In this document: piece after piece, positions 16,183 through 27,400 of the stretch | Numbering within the stretch: position 1 is the first letter of the stretch | How the letters are laid out: each line of letters begins with the position of its first letter | From: Antennarius striatus | Taxonomy: Eukaryota; Chordata; Actinopteri; Lophiiformes; Antennariidae | NCBI RefSeq assembly: GCF_040054535.1 | Contig: NC_090779.1 | Span: 24,234,501 to 24,298,500, forward strand | DNA: 64,000 nt | Direction: 5' to 3' | The notes under the pieces: model-generated | What the model was told of the DNA's origin: nothing | Databases searched by the model: none | The model's input: the letters and a program-made list of their open reading frames with translations, nothing else | Translations under genes and position numbers: made by a program

Positions 16183-17839
16183 GGTGCCGGCTAATCCAGG
16201 GCTAATCCAGGGCAGTGCCGCACCGCTAAAGCCTGATATCAGCTGTTGTCAACCCTCTGACTGCCATCACACCTGCAGAGGAGCGCTTGGCGTTAGTAAT
16301 GGGCAACAGCAGCAAACAAAAACATGGGTTTAACTTGGTAAAAAGGTTTCAACACTGATATTTAGATGTTCTCTGCGGTGAAAGTGACGTCTCCTGCTCA
16401 GACTTTTATCAAAAATGTATTTGTAATTTAAAACGCATCGTGGAATTAAATGAATAGGGAAAATCTCCCTTGGAGGAAACTTTCCCTTCATTATTTTCTG
16501 AATCGAATCTCATCTTTTCACCTTGAGCGTTAGTTCCTATCCTGCATCTGACGTCACCAAGCAGCCCTGAACCATGACCCCATGATTTACAAGCATGTAA
16601 ATAAACAACAGATGAACGTGTCACTATTTCTTGAGGACTTTGACTCAGCTCACAAATTAAAGATGCAAACATTGATCGCTGCCTTAACGTCTCCTCTTTG
16701 CTGCCGGATCTTTCTGGCCTTTTCCCAGTTATTCTAACAAATGCATACAAGATCCTGGAACCCAGAGAGACGCTGCCTCTAGTTTCTGCTCATTATCAGC
16801 AAGTTTTACATTTAATGACCCACATTGGCGTTGGAATCCGGGAGTCTCAGCCGAGTTTCGGTCATGTCCAAACATCTATGGACCAAACCTGATAGACTGG
16901 TGATCTGAGCAGCCAACACGTGCAATGTCACAGTGTGTATGCTAGCTAACATCACGAGCTACGCGTTAGCTGAAGCATTCCGGAGATGAAACACACAAAC
17001 GTTACGGGTAAGCTCACCCGTTAGGGGTCACGGAGCCCGGGTTCACCTTCAGCCTCCACGGTCACTGAAGCCAAACGGAGATGCTTCGATCGACTCATAC
17101 GGCCTGCTCTGCTCTGCTGCCAGGTGGGTCATCTCGTCCGTCCATCCCCGCTGCTAGCAAACATGGTCACAGGTGAAAGGTCAGGAGTTGTGTTTTATTC
17201 AAGTTTGTCGTTCGTGTTACTTGACAAACATTTATTGCGTAACGCTAAAGAATTGGTCGCGGAAGCAGTGGCTTCCTCTGGTGACGACCCGCGGTGTTTG
17301 TGTTTACTGAGCTAGCTAGCAGCTTGTTAACTGAGCGGCGGTGCGTTCAAGGTCCGGGCAAAATGTAGGAATGACGCATTTAGGCTTCTTCGTTGGTATG
17401 AAAGGCTGCTTGTGTTATAAATGCGGGACTACCGCCTCCTACTGGTCCCGTAACACCCTGCACTTTGGTATCAATCTGATGTATTAAATATTGAAGGAAT
17501 ATTCATTCAAGAGTATTTTACAGGACAGATCTGAGAAACGCCTCAGTCCTGCATTCATTACGAATCCTTTGAAGGTGTGGATTCAAAAAAATGACACAGA
17601 TCACAAAAATGCTTGATATAGACATTAAAAAAAAACCCTGACAACTGAAAGAATGTCACAATACAAAATCCGAGTAAAGATCAAAATTTTGGCGGGCCCT
17701 GTTTCGTTTCGGGTTTTTTTTTAATATTACATATTGTTTGATGTTATTGTAAAAAAAAAACAACGAAAAAAATGAATAAAGATATTATTTAAAAAATAAA
17801 ATTAAAAATCTAAATCAAAAATCGATTCCCGCTCCCGCC
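16183..17839. other. 5' region of slc25a44 and spacer
   Basis: It holds the probable non-coding first exon of slc25a44 (about 17015-17110, minus strand, donor GGTGAGC) and its CpG-richer promoter, then an AT-rich spacer with A and T runs at 17620-17820. No protein-coding evidence. Confidence 0.4.
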
Positions 17840-18162
17840 ATGACATCCCTTGGAGTGTGAGCTGACAGTGGGAGGTGTCAGCTCACCTCCCAGCTACTGC
17901 CGAGGCGCCCTGGAGCAAGGCGCCGTCCCCACCACAAGCTGCTCATTTGAGGCGCGACCTCCGTGCGCGACCTGTCACTCTTCCTCCTCTGGACTAACTG
18001 CATGATTACAGGCCCCTAGTGTGCTGTGTTTCAGGGGCCTTGTTCACATTACTGTGTGATCTGCTAAAAACTAACACAAATATGCATGTACTGAGAGTGA
18101 AAAGAGAATTTCCCCTCTTGGGATCAATAAAGTTTGAATTATCATTATTATTATCATTATCA
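17840..18162 (+). repeat. Teleost SINE/LINE-type interspersed repeat (3' part)
   Basis: A GC-richer block starts near 17840 with GCTCACCTCCCAGCTACTGC and a GGAGCAAGGCGCCGTCCCC segment. It ends with AATTTCCCCTCTTGGGATCA followed by ATAAAGT and an (ATT)n tail. This tail and body are familiar from many teleost non-LTR repeat copies. I cannot assign the exact family without a library search. A second 3' tail of similar sequence lies in reverse orientation 200 bp away. Confidence 0.5.
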
Positions 18163-18225
18163 AAAGAGTTTTTGAAGTTTCAGATGCAGAACAAATAGCT
18201 TACATGTTGCATCAAGCCACAGTAT

Positions 18226-18319
<94 letters not shown>

Positions 18320-18367
18320 CATAGATACATACATAGATACATAGATAGATACATAGATAGATAGATA
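18226..18367. repeat. (TAGA)n microsatellite
   Basis: About 140 bp of near-perfect TAGA units with a few TACA variants towards the right end. The right edge continues into the reverse complement of an ATTTCCTCCGGGATTATTAA + AGTATC tail, so the array reads as an expanded (TATC)n tail of a minus-strand non-LTR element. Confidence 0.9.
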
Positions 18368-18404
18368 CTTTAATAATCCCGGAGGAAATATCTATCTATC
18401 TATT
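18364..18404 (-). repeat. Truncated non-LTR 3' tail, minus strand
   Basis: On the minus strand 18389-18364 reads ATTTCCTCCGGGATTATTAA then AGTATC and flows into the TATC microsatellite. Only about 26 bp of the element body remain before more ATCT units at 18389-18404. The family is inferred from likeness to the copy at 17840-18162. Confidence 0.5.
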
Positions 18405-18743
18405 GTCAGAGAAATGAAAACAAGCTCGTATTATAACTGCTGATTATGACATAACTGCTCTTGATTGCGGCATGGGGTGAAACTAAGTAATCCGTTTGAA
18501 GGTGGGTGCCCTGAAGGCAGCACAGGTCACGTGGCACCGGAGTCGCTCGCCTCTCGTCTTCTCTTCACAAATTATTCTGAATTTTTTGTTTGCTCTTTCA
18601 ATAACGAAACGATCCATATGACTGCGAGAAGAAAATTACTTCATTAGTTTCAAAAAATTCAGAACGTGTTATTTTTAAATTAAATTACAGTAAACGTTAA
18701 CATATTATACTTCATTAATTCCAAAGGAAATTATCTAAATTAA

Positions 18744-18814
18744 TGCGCCGCCCGGGAATCGAACCCAGGTCACAAGAATGGGAATCTTGCATGATACCAC
18801 TACACCAGCGGCGC
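18744..18814 (-). tRNA. tRNA-Gly (CCC anticodon)
   Basis: The minus strand folds as a canonical 71-nt tRNA. The acceptor stem is GCGCCGC/GCGGCGC with discriminator A. The D-arm contains the A box (TGGTGTAGTGG). The anticodon stem CAAGA/TCTTG encloses the loop TTCCCAT, giving anticodon CCC. The T-arm holds GGTTCGAATCC (B box). It is almost identical to vertebrate tRNA-Gly-CCC. No intron. It stands alone between slc25a44 and ireb2. Confidence 0.96.
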
Positions 18815-19874
18815 GAATGTACTGTTACATGTTATTGAATTAGTTCCTTAATTTATTTCTTATTTCACTTTATTTGCTATCACTAAATTTTACACGACAT
18901 CAAGAAGTCATGACTGTGTTCACCGATAAATATGTAGTTCAAGGCAGTTGTACTTTGGTTTAAATTTCTTATGACAATGGTGAAATCTGAGGTTTGCAGT
19001 CTCTGAGCACTTTCTTATATATGCATGTGAGTTTTGCGCAGGAAGCATCTTCAGATCCTTTGGTACTTCTCTTTTAGTTGTTCCTCAAAAATTTTTTTTG
19101 CTGATGTAAGTTTGAATAGCGCCGCTACTTCCGCATGCCGACGGAAATAGCCGAAGTGACCTGAACGCTCCCGATCATTCAATATGCACTCGGGTCATGA
19201 CCTCTCGTCCAATGAAAAACAAAAAATATTGGGTTTTTTACAAGCTGAACCCGCGAATTGGTGTAAGACAAGGTGAGGACGATCGAAGAAAAGAATCCAG
19301 TGTTTTATAGTAGAGTTTGTGTTAAAATCCTCATTAATAAACAAATGGTGAATGCTGAGACGGTGGCGGAGTGGAGACAGACCGATCAGATGGTAAATGA
19401 AAGATATTATCAATACTTGTCTTAGACTTTTGAACCCTATGACCGGCAGGAATAACCAGTAAAATTTACTAGTAAACATTGAGTAATATTTTGTATGACT
19501 GTATCTTCACATAGTGAATGCAAGTTTTCAATTGTTGAATCTCACATTTATTCCTGCATAAAGTAGGACAGAAATAAAGATAGTTCAGCTTGAAATATTG
19601 ACTTTAGTGTATTTTTGTAGGTAAACTGAACAGAAGATTTTGCCCTCAGAATGCACCAGAATGAGAATGCAGGAAAACAACCCCATTTTGTAAAAAAAAT
19701 TCCCAGGAGAGGCCCCCCGGACCTTCCCAACCACCCCCGCAACGAGCGCCGGTCGTCCGCGCGTGCACCACTGTCTTGGACACAGAGTGTGGCTTTTTGT
19801 GGCTATAGCTCGATTCTTTTACACGGAGCCACAGTGGCTCAGTCACACTAGCTCCTAGTGCAAGCCAAGATATG
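18815..19874. other. Intergenic spacer, no gene seen
   Basis: About 1 kb of AT-rich sequence right of the tRNA gene. Short open frames on both strands have no recognisable features. No repeat family was recognised. Confidence 0.4.
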
Positions 19875-19889
19875 GTTGTGTGTGTGTGT

Positions 19890-19945
<56 letters not shown>
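19875..19945. repeat. (TG)n microsatellite
   Basis: About 35 TG units with one TC interruption, running on into ATATGTATATG low-complexity sequence up to the hAT element at 20049. Confidence 0.95.
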
Positions 19946-19947
<2 letters not shown>

Positions 19948-20048
19948 ACATATACTGTATATGTATATGTGTGTCTATCTCTCAATCTATCTAGATATGA
20001 GATACGATGATACTATAAATCTCTCTGTATATATACATATATATATAT

Positions 20049-21126
20049 CAGACCTGTCGACTTATACGTTTTCCCCGTATTTTGTATGTTTTTTTTATCA
20101 TTTCAAATCATGTACGCCGTATACCGACTTTTGTATGGGAAAAAAAAAATTTAATTAAAAAAAAAAAGACGTTTACGTAGACCGATCTCGTTAAGACCAT
20201 TTCGGCTCAAATCGAAATCGTCATGTGACACGCCGTTAACCGTCTGCATTTCCGCTTGTGTTAGTGTTGCAATTGAAGAAACATTCAGTAAAAATCGTCG
20301 AAGCAAGCAAGCAAGCAAGCATGGGAGAACCGCTAAATAAGAAACGAAAAATTCAAGCATCAGGTCGACACCAAAAGGAATGGGAGTCACTGCAAGGTGA
20401 ATATGCACTGTGTTAAGTGACTTGGTGGTGCTGGACTCAAGAAAGAGAGAGCAGTTGGACTATGACCACATTGTTAGGTTAGGGGACAGGTTTACCCCAG
20501 AGTTAGATCAGGAAGACTTAAAGGGTGAATGGGAAGACTATCAACTGATTCCTGATCATCTTCTCCCTGAGCCAAGTGAAGAAGGACATCCAGTCAAGCC
20601 AGAGACATTTTGGCCAGCCTTGTTAAAAATGAAAACTGGATTTGGGAAAGATCGGTTTCCACTGATGAAAGAACTATTCTCTGTTCTTCTCTGCCTTCCT
20701 CACAGCAATGCTGATAGTGAGAGAGTGTTCAGCCATGTGAGGAAGATCCACACAGAATACAGACAGACAATGGGGTCTGATACACTGACTTCTCTATTGC
20801 AGATGAAACTCAACTGTGATGTTCGTTGCTCAAAAGTGAAACCCTCCTTAGAGCAAATAAAGTCTGCAAAGTCATGTGTATCAGCCTACAATAAACAGCA
20901 CTTAAACCAATAAAGCAATGAACAGAGGTGCTTTTATTGACTTAATTTAATGTATTTTGTAAATAAATGACTTTTTTATGCTTATTGTCCTTGTTATTTA
21001 TATTACACTGTCTGATTTGTCGCGAGTGCACATGCGTCGCGCGGTGTTTGTAAGGTTTTTGGTTGATTTATAAGGGGAATCTTGATCATTTATAAGGGCT
21101 GCTACTGGCCGAGGTTGACAGGTATG
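20049..21126 (+). mobile_element. Internally deleted hAT-superfamily DNA transposon
   Basis: About 1.08 kb element. Its ends are imperfect inverted repeats: CAGACCTGTCGAC at the left and, on the opposite strand, CATACCTGTCAAC at the right. It is flanked by near-identical 8-bp duplications, ATATATAT at 20041-20048 and ATATATAC at 21127-21134, though the flanks are TA-rich, which weakens that evidence. Inside are two remnants of a transposase: an N-terminal piece from 20321 ending at a CAAG|GTGAAT donor, and a C-terminal open frame at 20410-20913. The two are in different frames with the central catalytic part missing, so the copy is non-autonomous. It sits in a TA/CA-rich microsatellite region. 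Confidence 0.75.
20410..20913 (+). pseudogene. hAT transposase C-terminal fragment
   Basis: Open frame of 167 codons within the transposon. Residues about 85-140 carry the conserved hAT C-terminal dimerisation segment, including LPHSNADSERVFSHVRKIHT, with the NADSERVFS core typical of the superfamily. The BED-type zinc finger and most of the catalytic domain are absent. The upstream fragment (20321-20394, beginning MGEPLNKKRKIQ) looks like the first transposase exon. Most likely not translated into an active enzyme. Confidence 0.75.
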
Positions 21127-21445
21127 ATATATACACACACACATACATTCATGTATTTATATATGTATATACTGTATATAGAATAGGTACATAGGTATAT
21201 GTTATGTGTGCGTTTTTTTAGATATTTTTAATATACTGTGTTTTTAATACGTTGTAGATATTTCAATTTTTATCTAATATAAAGTATTTTTCATTTTATT
21301 TGTTAATTAATTTTTTTTTAATTTTTAATGTTTTATCAGCAGATTGTAAGTGGGCGTGGCTTTAGCGTTCTGTGTTCTGATTGGTCGTTTCGCTTTCGCT
21401 CGTGCCCAGTCGTGGGAAAGGGTCGTGTTGATTTCAGAAGTCATC
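21127..21445. promoter_or_regulatory. ireb2 promoter region
   Basis: AT-rich, microsatellite-like sequence up to about 21330 gives way to a GC-richer block before the ireb2 start. An inverted CCAAT box (GATTGGT, 21379-21385) and a GC-box-like GTGGGCGTGGC (about 21350-21360) are visible. No TATA box in a convincing position. The start codon lies at 21446. Confidence 0.4.
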
Positions 21446-24400
21446 ATGGCGCTGGCCTTCCCAGTCAAAGGTAAAGAGGTGTCTTCTGCTCGGCTAAGCT
21501 CGTACCAGTGTGTCATCCTGAACGGCAGGAATCGAAAACTAACGACATCGTTCCGTTAAAAAATGGCTGCCGTTTACATTTAGTTAGTTTTACTAAAACG
21601 TACCGGCGTCAAACATGCATGCTAACATTAGCTAGCTTAGGGATGGTTGTTGCGAGTGAGAGAGAGATCCATTAAATTCGGTCAAAAAGCAGCCCTGTGT
21701 TCCGGTCTGCCCGAACCTCACAACCGTCGCTTCCTTTCTCTTGTTAAACCTCGTTTGCGGTCGGATATCTTCTTATCGCTCCGGCGTGAGCAGCGGAACG
21801 ATAAGGAACTAGTTAGCGAATGTGTTCCACGATAACGACCAGTGTTAGCAAGACTGGCTAGCTGTGTAGCCTGTGAACTCCTGACTGCTTTAGTCACGTT
21901 TTAAACCAAATCTGTCGACAGGCGGTGTCTAACGCCACTCATTCGATAAATGTTATTATAATGTGGGTTTATATATTATCCAAAAAAGACAGTTAAAAAT
22001 CAACACGAGTTCATTCACTGTGAATACCCGATGGATCTGTTTTAAAGTCGAATCTTAATTCACATGCGGGTCATCCACATTGATTCAGCTCTGTAATATT
22101 TGCAATCAAGCTTTGTGTCTGTCATAAACAACAGGTTTTAACCCGATCCTCTTCGCTCCTTTATTTTAAAGAGCTCACAATCGAAAGCTCAACCGCTCCT
22201 ATAGTTCAATAAATGTTTGGCTGTGTGTCAAACTGGTTTGTATTTCCGTGTGTTGCATTGCTCAAGTTGCAGTGCCCCATGATAAAGACCAACATATTAG
22301 GTTATCAGATTGTACAAAGTGGACTAAACCAGTTCAGTGATGTGAGCACATTATTTTCAAAAAGTTAAAAAATTACCATGATGCTTTCAAGTTTACATAA
22401 TTGTTCTTGCGTAGTTAGGGAAATATGTGCGGCTTTCAGAGCTCGTAACAGTTTGATGATGATCCCCAGAGAACGATGCTCATGATATCATGATTGTACC
22501 CTTTTTTCCAAATCTGACAACTTTTGTTGTTTTTATGTACAAGTGAGATAGAACTGCAATCCTTTCACAGTCAAAGACAGTAGTTTTTAACAGAATATCT
22601 TTCAAGGCTGCTGTAATCTGTCATAAAATCTTTCTCACCACATCCTGCAAGAACTAGACTAGAACTAGAACAGACTAGAGTTGTGTCTGGATACACAGAT
22701 TCATGTGTGGTTAAATCCACTTTGGTTTATGTGATGGATTTGGCAGTTCTGTGTGTCGAATTACCAACGCAAGCTGAAGCTTTTTTTCCTTGAAAATGTA
22801 TTTAGCCTTATAAAGCAGGTGTAAACATAATCTGGTCCATTCCACTGTGGTCCAGTGAATTTAAGGTTTAGATATTCAGTTGGATTAAATTGAAACCTTG
22901 TGGAGGTCCACGGTTAAAGTCCAAAGTCAGCAAGTAATCATGTTAATTGACTGCGGTTTCTGTTTCGCTTAAGATAATGGTGATTATTATTTTGCCATCA
23001 TTGTGTACGCTCCCTCCCTCCCAGTGAATAATGTTGGGTCGTTCAAGTAGGGACAAGTTTGGATAAATGTTTGCCTTCACCCTGCAGATCACCCCTACCG
23101 ACACCTATTCGACACCCTGCAAGATGGTAGGATCCACTTCTTCAACCCACAGAAATTAAATGATCCAAGATATGGTGAGTTCTTTTCCTCGTGCAGAAGC
23201 TTATATTTTCCTCTAAACTGCGCTATATAAACATAGTTGGATATTATCAACACATTGTGCTATATAAGCTGTATGGTCTGCATGTAATCAAGAATATTCA
23301 TGAATCTTTCCTGTAAATTTAGGTATTTCTTTGAGCCTGCGTTGGTGTTTGGTTCCTCTTAACAAATCCTCTGCTTAAAATTAATCTTACTAAATATAAT
23401 TATTTTAGATTTACCTGCACCTTGTTTTTTTTCTTTGTTCTGAGCAGACAAGCTGCCTGTGTCCATCCGTGTCTTACTGGAAGCGGCGATTCGGAACTGC
23501 GATGGCTTTTACACAAAAGAGGAGGATGTCCAGAACCTCCTGGACTGGGAGCAGCAGCAGAATAAAACCGAGGTTCCGTTCTCTCCAGCAAGAGTCCTTC
23601 TCCAGGACTTCACGTAAGTTCCACCGGATCGGCGTTACGCTGCCGGCAAAGGAAAACAACCTTTGAATCCTAAAAAATAAAATCCCTGAATGAAGCATAG
23701 ATATGATAGTTTGGCTTCCTTTGACAGTGGTATTCCCGCTATGGTGGACCTGGCAGCCATGAGGGACGCTGTGGCCAAACATGGCACCGACCCTGGCCTG
23801 GTCAACCCCAAATGCCCCACAGACCTCATCGTAGATCACTCGTTTCAGATTGATTTCAGTAAATGGTGTGTCATCATCTCTTTTATCTCTGAATGAGTTT
23901 CTGTGCTTAACCTGTATAGTTCTGCTTGATTTAACTTGTACATTTTCCTGCAGTGCCATACAGAATACCCCAAACCCAGGCGGAGGGGCGGGCTCACATC
24001 AGAGCCAAGGTCCTTCCCGCTCCACGTCCTCCAGGCCTCTGTCCAGAGGAGGGTCCCAGTGTGGGGGCCAGCGGGGCTCCTGCAGTAAAGCCGCCTGCGG
24101 TGACCTTCCAGCCTCGCCGGGTCGACTTCCGGCGTCCGTCCAGCAGATAGAGAACACGCCTCTCCTCTGCCCTTTCCACTTCCAGCCTGTGTCCGAGTGC
24201 GTTTGACCGTAACATAGGAATCAAGGCATTCTGGGTAAATCAGTCATGATAGGATGAAGAGGCAGAAGGATTGAACTCTTCTCCTTTACTGTTCCTCCTC
24301 CTGCAGAACTGAAACTGCCCTGAAGAATCAGGAAATGGAGCTGATCAGGAACAAAGAGAGGCTTCAGTTTTTTAAGGTACAGCAAAGAGCAAATGCATAT

Positions 24401-27400
24401 TTATGATGCCCTCAGTGTGTAACAGCAGAGAGACAGAATGAAGTCACTGTTAAAAGTGTCTCCCTCTTCAACTTTTCCCTCCAAACAGTGGTGTTCGAAA
24501 GCGTTTAAAAATGTGAATGTGGTTCCTCCGGACGTTGGTACGGTCCACCAGGTGAATCTGGAATACCTGTCCCGAGTGATCCAGGTCAGCGACGGCCTCG
24601 TCTATCCCGACAGCGTGGTGGGAACCGATTCACACACCACCATGATCAACGGCCTGGGCATCCTGGGCTGGGGTAAAACGTCTAACTTTTCTCTACGTGG
24701 TTGTCCTGAAAACTGAAGCTACTTCTCCTTCTTCTGCTTCTGTGTTGATGAACATCTTTTTCCTGTCCTCCTTCATCAGGTCTTGGCGGGATTGAGTCAG
24801 AAGCCGTGATGCTGGGCCAGCCGGTGTCTCTGACGCTTCCTCCAGTGGTGGGATGTAAGTTGGTGGGCTCCATCAACCCCCTGACCACATCCATAGACAT
24901 CGTACTCGGCATCACAAAGGTAGTGACGCTCTGCCGTACGTCATCTGATCTCATGGAGCAAACATCAGATGATCGCCGTTGTCAGACAGTAGTGGGTGAA
25001 CTAACGTATCTCATTCCTGCATGTTCGCAGCACTTGAGGCAAGCAGGGATCGCTGGGAAGTTTGTGGAGTTCTTTGGACCTGGCGTGTCCCAGCTGTCGG
25101 CACCTGACCGAACCACCATCGCCAACATGTGCCCAGAGTACAACGCCACTGTCAGCTTCTTCCCCATCGACCAAGTCACACTTAAGCACTTTAGAAAGAC
25201 AAGTGAGTCATCTGGTCGTGTGTTTTTCCTCACAGCTCGTGTCACTCATGCGTCCATTCTGAATTTGTTGGGTATTTTTGTGTGGAAATAGTTAAATCAG
25301 TAAAACTGAACTGAGTTCCTCTTGCAGATTTTACCCAGGACAAACTTGAATTGTTGGAGTCTTACATGAAGGCTGTAAAACTTTTCCGTAGCTACGAGGA
25401 TCCTTCAGAGGACCCACAGTTTTCTGAGGTAAAGAGTCAAAGCTGGTGGTGAATCCTCACAAACGTTCATATGTATGGAAGCATATTTATTCATGATAAT
25501 AAGAGCAGTCAGGGGGTGTTTGCTCATTCTTTACTTAAATGTTATTCTAATTTTTTTGGTTTAACAATGTATTGGGAATCCTTGTGGTTCTCGTGCTTCG
25601 TGTGCAGCAGTAGAGGAAATGACTGTTGGTTGTGCAGGTGATTGAGATCAACCTGAGCTCCATGGTTCCCTGTGTGAGCGGCCCCAAAAGGCCCCAGGAC
25701 AGAGTAGCGGTCAACAGAATGAAAGAAGACTTCCAGAATTGTCTTGATGAAAAGGTAACAAACTGGGCTGGACTGAGATGCTGCTGAGCTTTATTCATTC
25801 CGGATAAGCGACTTCATTTCCTTGGTTTTCCTGCAGGTCGGCTTCAAGGGCTTCCACATCTCCAAGGAGAAGCAGAAGATCCAGATTCCTTTCCTACACT
25901 GTGGCCAGGAATATCATCTGGTCCACGGCTCGGTGGTCATCGCCGCCATCATCAGCTGCACCAACAACTGCAACCCGTCGGTCATGCTGGCTGCAGGTAA
26001 CGACTGAGTCTTAGTTTGCAGCATGTCGTTTGTTCTTCTGCTGGTGAACCGTGAGCGGATCGGATCGCTCCAGAGTTACTGCACCTCGCCTTCCTCCATT
26101 TCTGTTAAGTAAAGCAGGAAGTGCTTTATTCTGTCGTTTCTGTTTCGCTGCAAAACAGCCGGCAGGTGTGGTAGCGCCACCATGTGGTGACCGTACAGCA
26201 TCACGACTCCGCATTATATTTTTAATGTTTTTTCATTTAATCCTGCAAAAATTCTGCCTTCCGTTGGTTTTTCCTTCTGGGAATCTGATAATGAACCGAA
26301 TTAGAGTTTGTCCTACATTCCGTATTTTCTCTGTAGGTTAGAGAAACTGGAATGGCGCTCTGCAGAGCTCATACCTTCTACACATTCTTGTTTGCTTTCC
26401 TGGGATGTTAATTGGTTCTGTAGTTTTTGCATTCGTAAAAAAAAAAACAACAACAGAAAAACCTGTCAATGTCTTCTGACCATTTTTGGAATTTATATCC
26501 AGAGTCTCCAAAATCGAAGGACTTCTTCCATGAAAATATAACCCAACATTCACGGGTGAATGTGTAACACAGTTCTTTTGATTGACAGGTCTCCTGGCTA
26601 AGAAAGCTGTGGAGGCTGGTCTTGTGGTCAAGCCTTACATTCAGACCAGCCTGGCTCCTGGGAGTGGGATGGTCACTCACTACCTCAGTACCAGCGGAGT
26701 CCTGCCTTACTTAAGCCAGCTGGGGTGAGCGAGTGAATACACTGCAGTAACGAACGTACCTTAGAGCATCTGGAGCGCTGCCTGATCGCAAAGTCTCCAT
26801 GTTTCTTTACACTTGTTTTCCGTCTCATCCCAGGTTCGAGGTGATTGGTTACGGTTGCGCTACCTGTGTCGGGAACATGGCTCCGTTACCCGAAGCCGTC
26901 GTGGAAGCAATCAAACAGGTAAAAGTTTCGACTGAAGCTTTAAGTCCATTCTGTCAAACTGGAACCGGCGTCAATCCAATCCTGACGGTGTTCTGTGTTT
27001 CAGGGGAACCTGGTTGCTTGTGGTGTTTTATCCGGAAACAGGCACTTTGAAGGCCGCCTGTGTGACTGTGTGCGTGCCAACTACCTGGCCTCCCCCCCGC
27101 TGGTGGTGGCGTACGCTCTCGCAGGCACTGTGGCAATCGACTTTGAGAAAGAGCCTCTGGGTAAGGCAGACGGTGTAGCGGTAGCAGCAGAATCACTATA
27201 GATTCATGACGTTAGCAGTGGAGTTACGTTCCTCCTGTGGGGGCAGGTGTGACTCCAGGGGGGAAGGAGGTGTACCTCTGTGACATCTGGCCTTCCAGGG
27301 AGGAGGTCCAGCAGACAGAGGAGGACGCAGTCATCTCCTCCATTTTCAGGGACGTCAAGGGAAGGATGGGGGTGAGGATGATCGTCGTCATTGTCCTCCC

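Noticed and set aside
15514-16194. 226-codon plus-strand open frame
   Set aside because: Antisense shadow of the large slc25a44 exon; His/Arg/Gly-rich with no family likeness.
18160-18354. Tyr-Leu-Ser-Ile repeat open frame on the minus strand
   Set aside because: It is the translation of the (TAGA)n microsatellite.
19880-20158. Open frame starting with a Cys-Val repeat
   Set aside because: It is the translation of the (TG)n microsatellite and low-complexity flank.
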